DNA of 64,000 nucleotides. Origin: Pseudomonadota bacterium (lineage in GTDB: Bacteria; Pseudomonadota; Alphaproteobacteria; Sneathiellales; Sneathiellaceae). The stretch covers positions 186,001-250,000 of the forward strand of contig JANSXH010000002.1 in NCBI GenBank assembly GCA_024743055.1, given 5' to 3'. The position numbers were made by a program, and so were the translations under genes. Positions 62,654-64,000 of the stretch are shown here, piece after piece; the stretch's first letter is position 1; the number at the start of each line of letters is the position of its first letter. Below the pieces are notes generated by a model. The model was not told the DNA's origin and did not search any database. It worked only from the letters and a program-made list of their open reading frames with translations.

Positions 62654-63913
62654 TCAAACGCGCTTCATTACGAGACTTGCGTTTGTCCCTCCGAACCCGA
62701 ACGAGTTAGAGAGCACCGCGTCCAGTTTTTTCTCCTGGGCCACTTTTGGAACCAAATTGATGTCCAAGCCATCAGAAGGGTCATCCAAATTTATCGTAGG
62801 AGGAAGGATACCTTCGTTCAGTGCTTTAATAGAAAACACAGCCTCAACTCCCCCTGCGGCACCTAAAAGATGGCCAATCGCAGATTTGGTAGAAGACATA
62901 GCAAGGGAGTTTGAATTACTTCCAAACAACCTCTTCACGGCGCCGACTTCAATCTCGTCTCCCAATGGAGTCGAAGTTCCATGGGCGTTGACATAGCCAA
63001 TATCTTCCGGATTAAGACCTGATTTTTTAAGAGCCATTTGCATGGACCTAAATCCACCATTACCGTCGCTGGCAGGCGCCGTAACATGGTAAGCGTCTCC
63101 GGAAAGACCGTATCCCACCACTTCGGCATAAATCTTGGCACCCCTTTTCTTGGCATGCTCATATTCTTCCAGAACGACGATACCTGCGCCTTCACCCATG
63201 ACAAATCCATCTCGCCCTTTATCATAGGGGCGTGACGCAACCTCAGGGTTGTCATGATATCCTTTGGAGAGGGCCTTTGAAGCGGCAAAACCGGCGATGC
63301 CAAGGCGACAAATAGCAGCTTCCGCACCCCCGGCAATCATGACATCTGCGTCATCATCAGCAATCATTCTTGCGGCATCCCCAATGGAGTGGGCACCGGT
63401 TGAACAAGCAGTAACCACGGAGTGGTTCGGACCTTTAAATCCATGCCGAATGGAAACTTGGCCAGAGACCAGATTAATCAGAGCGCCTGGGATAAAGAAC
63501 GGGCTGACCCGTCTGGGTCCCCTTTCGTGCAAAGTGATCGCATATTCTTCGATTGAGGGAAGTCCACCAATTCCGGCTCCGATAGACACACCTGTACGAA
63601 AGAAGTCTTCTTCCGTTTCAGGCTTCCAACCGGAATCCTTAATTGCTTCGTCGGCCGCACCAATACCAAAAATGATAAAGCTATCGACTTTGCGTTGTTC
63701 TTTTGGCTCCAAATACTCATCGGCGATAAAGGCATCCGGATGGCTTGGATCTTCTGGAACTTCACATCCATAGCGTACGGGTAGATTTTCCGTATCTATT
63801 TTCGTCAACATTCCGGCGCCAGATTCCGAGTTAATCAATCTCTTCCAGCTGGCTTCTACCCCGTTTGCTAGTGGGGTCACGAGCCCAAGTCCGGTAACAA
63901 CTACACGTCGCAT
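62654..63913 (-). CDS. fabF: beta-ketoacyl-ACP synthase II
   Basis: ATG 63913 (MRRVVVTGLGLVTPLANGVE) gives 419 residues. The catalytic triad is Cys170 in TACSTGAHS plus the histidines in NAHGTSTPLGD and IGHLLGAAGG. It elongates fatty acids on ACP. It lies 50 bases after acpP. Confidence 0.95.
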   Translation of the reverse strand: MRRVVVTGLGLVTPLANGVEASWKRLINSESGAGMLTKIDTENLPVRYGCEVPEDPSHPDAFIADEYLEPKEQRKVDSFIIFGIGAADEAIKDSGWKPETEEDFFRTGVSIGAGIGGLPSIEEYAITLHERGPRRVSPFFIPGALINLVSGQVSIRHGFKGPNHSVVTACSTGAHSIGDAARMIADDDADVMIAGGAEAAICRLGIAGFAASKALSKGYHDNPEVASRPYDKGRDGFVMGEGAGIVVLEEYEHAKKRGAKIYAEVVGYGLSGDAYHVTAPASDGNGGFRSMQMALKKSGLNPEDIGYVNAHGTSTPLGDEIEVGAVKRLFGSNSNSLAMSSTKSAIGHLLGAAGGVEAVFSIKALNEGILPPTINLDDPSDGLDINLVPKVAQEKKLDAVLSNSFGFGGTNASLVMKRV

Positions 63914-63963
63914 GCCAAAACCTATCAATAAGTTTTAAGGAGGATTTACTTGAACAGGTGCTA

Positions 63964-64000
63964 CTAACCTACAGCAGCGTCGATATGTGAGATCGCGTCT
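63964..64000 (-). CDS. acpP: acyl carrier protein, C-terminal end (5' part outside window)
   Basis: Only the last twelve codons are seen: DAISHIDAAVG and a TAG stop at 63966-63964. This matches the C-terminus of alphaproteobacterial AcpP, and acpP normally precedes fabF. Confidence 0.8.
   Translation of the reverse strand, partial: DAISHIDAAVG

Noticed and set aside
1..64000. CRISPR arrays, tRNA or rRNA genes, IS elements
   Set aside because: No regularly spaced repeats, cloverleaf sequences, ribosomal RNA or transposase genes were seen in reading.

Overview
The window comes from an alphaproteobacterium. Evidence is the AapJQMP amino-acid transporter, the lptF-lptG-lptD-surA-pdxA-rsmA order, the acpP-fabF-mltG-yicC-gmk order, an adrenodoxin-type ferredoxin with an FprA-like reductase, and a bactofilin next to an M23 peptidase. 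The genus cannot be fixed by reading; a marine Sneathiella/Kiloniella-like lineage is only a guess. No tRNA, rRNA, CRISPR array, integrase or IS element was seen.

Positions 1-10030 (all minus strand) are the structural module of a tailed prophage or gene-transfer-agent-like element, read from right to left: a basic regulator-like protein, small and large terminase, DUF4055 portal, scaffold, P22-type coat protein, connector, tail-completion proteins, tail tube, tail-assembly chaperone with a likely programmed -1 frameshift, a very short tape measure, and a DUF2460 distal tail protein cut by the window edge. The order tube-chaperone-short tape measure-DUF2460 matches gene transfer agents, while the head is P22-like. 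RNA hairpins bracket the scaffold-coat pair. Positions 10031-10386 hold inverted repeats and a tiny truncated reading frame, and may be the junction with the host chromosome.

Positions 10387-16613 carry a TauD-type dioxygenase and a CurA-type reductase (minus), then cysK, an AlaX editing protein, 3-mercaptopyruvate sulfurtransferase and a GNAT protein (plus), then a secreted protein of unknown role. Positions 16694-20897 are the aapJQMP operon (minus). Next come metC, hisI and modBC without modA (plus), and a Crp-family regulator (minus).

Positions 25440-30007 are the least ordinary host region. A two-helix RNA-like element precedes a tight four-gene unit of 8-oxoguanine deaminase, a PaaX-type regulator, an FprA-type ferredoxin reductase and a cyclic-nucleotide-phosphodiesterase-like protein. 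It converges on tenA, a 2Fe-2S ferredoxin, a cysteine desulfurase and cysE (minus). 

From 33299 on the content is mostly core: an alpha/beta hydrolase, anmK, tyrS, an AsmA/DUF3971 envelope protein, glnE, bcp, a DUF455 protein, an M23 peptidase with bactofilin, ndk, an ABC-F ATPase, holC, pepA, the LPS transport genes lptF, lptG and lptD with surA, pdxA, rsmA, gmk, yicC, an unknown membrane protein, mltG, fabF and the 3' end of acpP.
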